Source: Coriobacteriales bacterium (lineage in GTDB: Bacteria > Actinomycetota > Coriobacteriia > Coriobacteriales > UBA8131). Taken from it: a stretch of DNA of 64,000 bases. The DNA is taken from NCBI GenBank assembly GCA_031282405.1, contig JAITDU010000048.1, positions 62,001 through 126,000 of the forward strand. The letters are read 5' to 3'. Positions 61,064 to 64,000 of the stretch are shown here, piece by piece; position 1 is the first letter of the stretch; each line of letters begins with the position of its first letter. A program made the translations under genes and the position numbers. The notes under the pieces were generated by a model. It did no database searches, was not told the origin of the DNA, and was given only the letters and a program-made list of their open reading frames with translations.

Positions 61064-61319
61064 CCCCAGAGCCACTGCCGGTGGCAACGGACTTCTGCGG
61101 GCTTTGCGACAGGCACGTGACCCCAGGGACTACGCGAGGCCGAGGCGTATTCATATGAGACGTATGATATATGAGACGTATGACCGTCGCGGAGTCACAG
61201 GCCCGTTAAGAGCCCTGAGCGCGACCCCAGAGCCAACGCCAGGGCAGATATGTGGCCAATCCGCTGACGAGTGCAACTGAAAGGCAGGTACGTGGCAAAT
61301 CCACTGACGATAGCAACAG
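61044..61319. repeat. Intergenic mosaic of duplicated gene ends
   Basis: gctttacgacaggcacatgaccccag (61044) recurs at 61101; atatgagacgtatga recurs at 61153/61169; the murT start region duplicated at 61241/61281 (period 40). Confidence 0.8.
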
Positions 61320-62914
61320 GAAAAATCATCCAGGGCATTGCCGGACTGCGGGGCGGCGGCTCGGCCTTACCCGGTTTAGTGGTGGAGAAGATCGAGCCCC
61401 GTTTTGCCGTAAAGATCCTGTCCCAGCTGCCCTTGGGGGTGGTGCTGGTAACCGGGACCAACGGCAAGACCACGACGGTTAAGGCAATCTGTGAGCTGTT
61501 GCTTGCTAACGGACTTAAGGTCTTTACGAATAACACCGGCTCAAACTTCATGCGCGGTGTTATCTCCTCGCTGCTGCGCAAGGTCTCGTTGGGCGGCGCG
61601 TTGGATGCCGATATTGCCGTGCTGGAGCTGGACGAGGCCCATGCTGTCAACTTTGCCGAGTTGATAAGACCGCGCTACACGCTGTTGCTGAATGTCATGC
61701 GCGACCAACTCGACCGCTTTGGCGAGATCGACTACACGGCCCGCCTGCTCACAGCCGTGGCGCGCAGTACCGAGGCTGTCGTGGTGATAAACCGCGAGGA
61801 CTCGCGCCTGGCTGCCATCCCCCACAAAGTAGAGTTGGGTGCCCAGGTACGCTGGTTTGGCTTGGCGGATGAATTAAAGCCGTTGTTCCCGGAGGATGAT
61901 GCTCTGTATGGTGAAGGTCGCCTGACAGAAGAAAGTCGCCTGACAGAAGAAAGTCACCTGACAGAAGAAGGTCACCTGACAGAAGAAAGTCATCTGGCGG
62001 CAACCGGGGGAGAAAGTCTGGCTGGTGCGGCTGATGACGAGGCGGTTACCGCAGAGGTGGCTTTTCCGGCAGAGGCGGCGGCTCTCAGCGGGGAGAGCGC
62101 CGGTACTTCTCCCCTACTCCTTGAACGCCTTGATGCCAACCGAGCAACGTTTTTCATAGATGGGCAGAGTCTTAGCGCCGAGTTGGCGCTGAAGGGCATC
62201 TACAACGTCTTTAATGCCGCGGCTGCGCTGGCATTGGTCCGTGTGGTGTTGCCCAAGGCACCGGTGGCGGAGTTGGTGGCGGAGTTGGGCCGGGTGCAAA
62301 GCGCCTTTGGGCGCGGCGAGACGCTTTACGTAAACGAACAGCCCATCGAACTTATCCTGGTTAAGAATCCCGGAGGTTTTAGGCTGGCTTTACAGTCGCA
62401 CGACGCGCGCGGTTATGCCACAATGATTGCCATCAACGACGATTACGCCGACGGCCGCGACATGAGTTGGCTGTTCGATGTAGGGTTTGCGTCGCTGCGA
62501 GATACCGGCGTTGCAGTGCTCAGCGGCACACGCGCTTATGATATGGCGTTGCGCCTGCACTACGACGAGGTTAGCTTTGGCACGGTAATCCGCGATTTGG
62601 GCGAGGCTCTGGAGGCGCTCCTGGACCAAGCGGAAAGTGAGCCGATCGACAGGGCGGATGTCACACCAAGTGACAGGGCACGTGTGACACCGAGTAACAA
62701 AGCAGGTGCCACACCGGGTGATAACTCCATCGCCCAGCCGAGCGGCACAGCAGACGTTGCGCCAAACGCCGAGCCCATCACCAATCCGAGCAGCAACCCT
62801 GTCGGCCCTGTCGGTCCAGCCACCAGCCCCAAGCGAATCTACTGCACCTACACGGCCATGCTGCAACTGCGCCGCCTTCTGGCCGCCAAAACCGAGGTCG
62901 AGAGGATTCGCTGA
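61292..62914 (+). CDS. murT: Lipid II isoglutaminyl synthase, MurT-like Mur-ligase subunit
   Basis: VLVTGTNGKTTTVKAICELLLANGLKVFTNNTGSNFMRGVISSLL...VLELDEAHAVNF...LLLNVMRDQLDRFGEIDYTARLL; followed by gatD. Confidence 0.92.
   Translation: MANPLTIATGKIIQGIAGLRGGGSALPGLVVEKIEPRFAVKILSQLPLGVVLVTGTNGKTTTVKAICELLLANGLKVFTNNTGSNFMRGVISSLLRKVSLGGALDADIAVLELDEAHAVNFAELIRPRYTLLLNVMRDQLDRFGEIDYTARLLTAVARSTEAVVVINREDSRLAAIPHKVELGAQVRWFGLADELKPLFPEDDALYGEGRLTEESRLTEESHLTEEGHLTEESHLAATGGESLAGAADDEAVTAEVAFPAEAAALSGESAGTSPLLLERLDANRATFFIDGQSLSAELALKGIYNVFNAAAALALVRVVLPKAPVAELVAELGRVQSAFGRGETLYVNEQPIELILVKNPGGFRLALQSHDARGYATMIAINDDYADGRDMSWLFDVGFASLRDTGVAVLSGTRAYDMALRLHYDEVSFGTVIRDLGEALEALLDQAESEPIDRADVTPSDRARVTPSNKAGATPGDNSIAQPSGTADVAPNAEPITNPSSNPVGPVGPATSPKRIYCTYTAMLQLRRLLAAKTEVERIR
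61921..61992 (+). repeat. 18-bp coding tandem repeat x4 in murT
   Basis: cctgacagaagaaagtcg-type units (LTEES[R/H] / LTEEGH). Confidence 0.95.
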
Positions 62915-63005
62915 TGACCAGGGTACATCGCACACAAGACAGCCCCCTCCCTCCCCTGTCTGTCTCGCAACATCTACTACGACATCGTTACCCGGAGGTA
63001 TTCTG

Positions 63006-63734
63006 ATGGAGTGTTCTGTGAAGATAGTGAACCTCTACCCCCGACAGATGAATATCTACGGCGATTACGGAAATTTACTGGTGCTGCTGCAACGGGCCGG
63101 CTGGCGTGGTATCCAGGCCGAGGCTGTGGACTTTAACCTCGGCGACGATAAGCGCCTTGTACAGGATGTGGATATTATCCTGGGAGGCGGCGGCCAGGAT
63201 TCCGGACAAGCCGCCGTTCAAGAGGACCTCCAGCGTATCGCTCAACCCTTGCAGGAGGCGATAGACGATGGCTGCCCGGCTCTCGTGGTGTGCGGCATGT
63301 ATCAACTGTTTGGCAACTACTTCAAAACGTTCGAAGGCGATGTCATTGAGGGTATCGGTATCTTTAACATGCACACACTGGGCGGACACCGCCGGATGAT
63401 CGGCAATGCAGTTATCGAGACGAATGACTTTGGCGAATTAATTGGATACGAGAATCACAGCGGCAAGACCTACCTCGGCTCAGGCACACGACCTTTGGGC
63501 AAAGTTACCGTAGGAGACGGCAACAATGGTCAGGACGGCTTTGAGGGTGCCCGCGTCAAAAACGCTCTGGGAACCTATCTGCATGGTCCGCTCCTGCCCA
63601 AAAACCCCCTGGTTGCCGACTTCCTCATAGCCCAGGCGCTGGAGAGAAAATCGGGCTATCCCGCTAAGCTCGCTCAACTGGACGATTCTCTGGTAGTCCC
63701 AGCACGCAAAGCCGCTAAGGCCCGCCCACGCTAA
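63006..63734 (+). CDS. gatD: Lipid II isoglutaminyl synthase glutaminase subunit GatD
   Basis: VKIVNLYPRQMNIYGDYGNLLVLLQRAGWRG...DIILGGGGQDSGQ...ALVVCGMYQLFGNYF...NALGTYLHGPLLPKNP. Confidence 0.93.
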   Translation: MECSVKIVNLYPRQMNIYGDYGNLLVLLQRAGWRGIQAEAVDFNLGDDKRLVQDVDIILGGGGQDSGQAAVQEDLQRIAQPLQEAIDDGCPALVVCGMYQLFGNYFKTFEGDVIEGIGIFNMHTLGGHRRMIGNAVIETNDFGELIGYENHSGKTYLGSGTRPLGKVTVGDGNNGQDGFEGARVKNALGTYLHGPLLPKNPLVADFLIAQALERKSGYPAKLAQLDDSLVVPARKAAKARPR

Positions 63735-63822
63735 GGCAGTGCCAATGTATTCTGTCACTCCAATCCCTCCTCCCCCGAGGAAGCGTGCTTTCGTCCCCGC
63801 TATCCCAAATCCGTAGCGTATC

Positions 63823-63884
63823 GCGTCAAAATAAAATCTGGTCGAAACACCATTCGTAGCGTCAAAAATAAATCTGGTTGAGAC
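63823..63884. repeat. 26-bp imperfect direct repeat, period 36
   Basis: gcgtcaaaataaaatctggtcgaaac (63823) and gcgtcaaaaataaatctggttgagac (63859). Confidence 0.8.
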
Positions 63885-63921
63885 TTCTCTTGATAGCCCG
63901 AGAGAAGAAGCGTAGTTGACG

Positions 63922-63945
63922 AAGTGTAACCATTCGGTTACACTT
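63922..63945. repeat. Perfect inverted repeat, 10-bp arms, 4-nt loop
   Basis: aagtgtaacc-attc-ggttacactt. Confidence 0.85.
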
Positions 63946-64000
63946 ATATTTAGCGGAATTCTTCCCAGTCAATAACTGCAAAATTCGATCAGCAAGGAGA

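Noticed and set aside
61921-61992. CRISPR-like array in murT
   Set aside because: Contiguous 18-bp units without spacers, in frame in a coding sequence.
62706-63005. Upstream extension of gatD
   Set aside because: It overlaps murT in another frame; the ATG at 63006 begins the GatD homology.
1-64000. tRNA or rRNA genes
   Set aside because: No convincing cloverleaf/T-loop (GGTTCGAATCC-like) or rRNA stretch was noticed by reading; a tRNAscan/Infernal run would be needed to exclude them.

Overview
This 64-kb window looks like chromosomal DNA from a high-GC Gram-positive. Gene content suggests an actinobacterium, plausibly Coriobacteriia (inference only). The left part (+ strand) carries a truncated acyl-CoA dehydratase activase, a UvrD/PcrA-type helicase with a RecB-like nuclease, a purine nucleoside phosphorylase, a catalase, a MalT/LuxR regulator, a YgjP-like metallopeptidase, a family-4 uracil-DNA glycosylase, tsaE, and a triple TsaB-RimI-TsaD fusion. 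The centre (mostly - strand) carries a secreted/anchored surface protein, degV, yggU, divIVA, an AlwI-like restriction-modification (R-M) island, yggT, proC, sepF, yggS, ftsZ, modCBA, and a 13.5-kb gene for a ~4.5-kDa-residue-scale (about 4,485 aa) lectin/Ig-like surface protein. The right part carries infC-rpmI-rplT, coaBC, an RNase HI-QueD fusion, a zinc-ribbon gene, degV, leuA, larB, a C39-like peptidase gene, and murT-gatD. Strongest findings: (1) the giant surface-protein gene is split from its RBS and signal peptide by an 11-G homopolymer that leaves it out of frame, so it looks like a phase-variable locus captured OFF; (2) the R-M cassette sits between yggT and divIVA, is bounded by a perfect 18-bp direct repeat, and carries a membrane-protein pseudogene with two in-frame TAA stops; (3) unusual fusions (TsaB-RimI-TsaD, RNase HI-QueD, ModB with an extracytoplasmic extension); (4) many housekeeping proteins carry in-frame tandem-repeat or low-complexity insertions; (5) decayed fragments of adhesin-like genes lie in intergenic DNA. 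All family calls are by motif reading; no database search was run.
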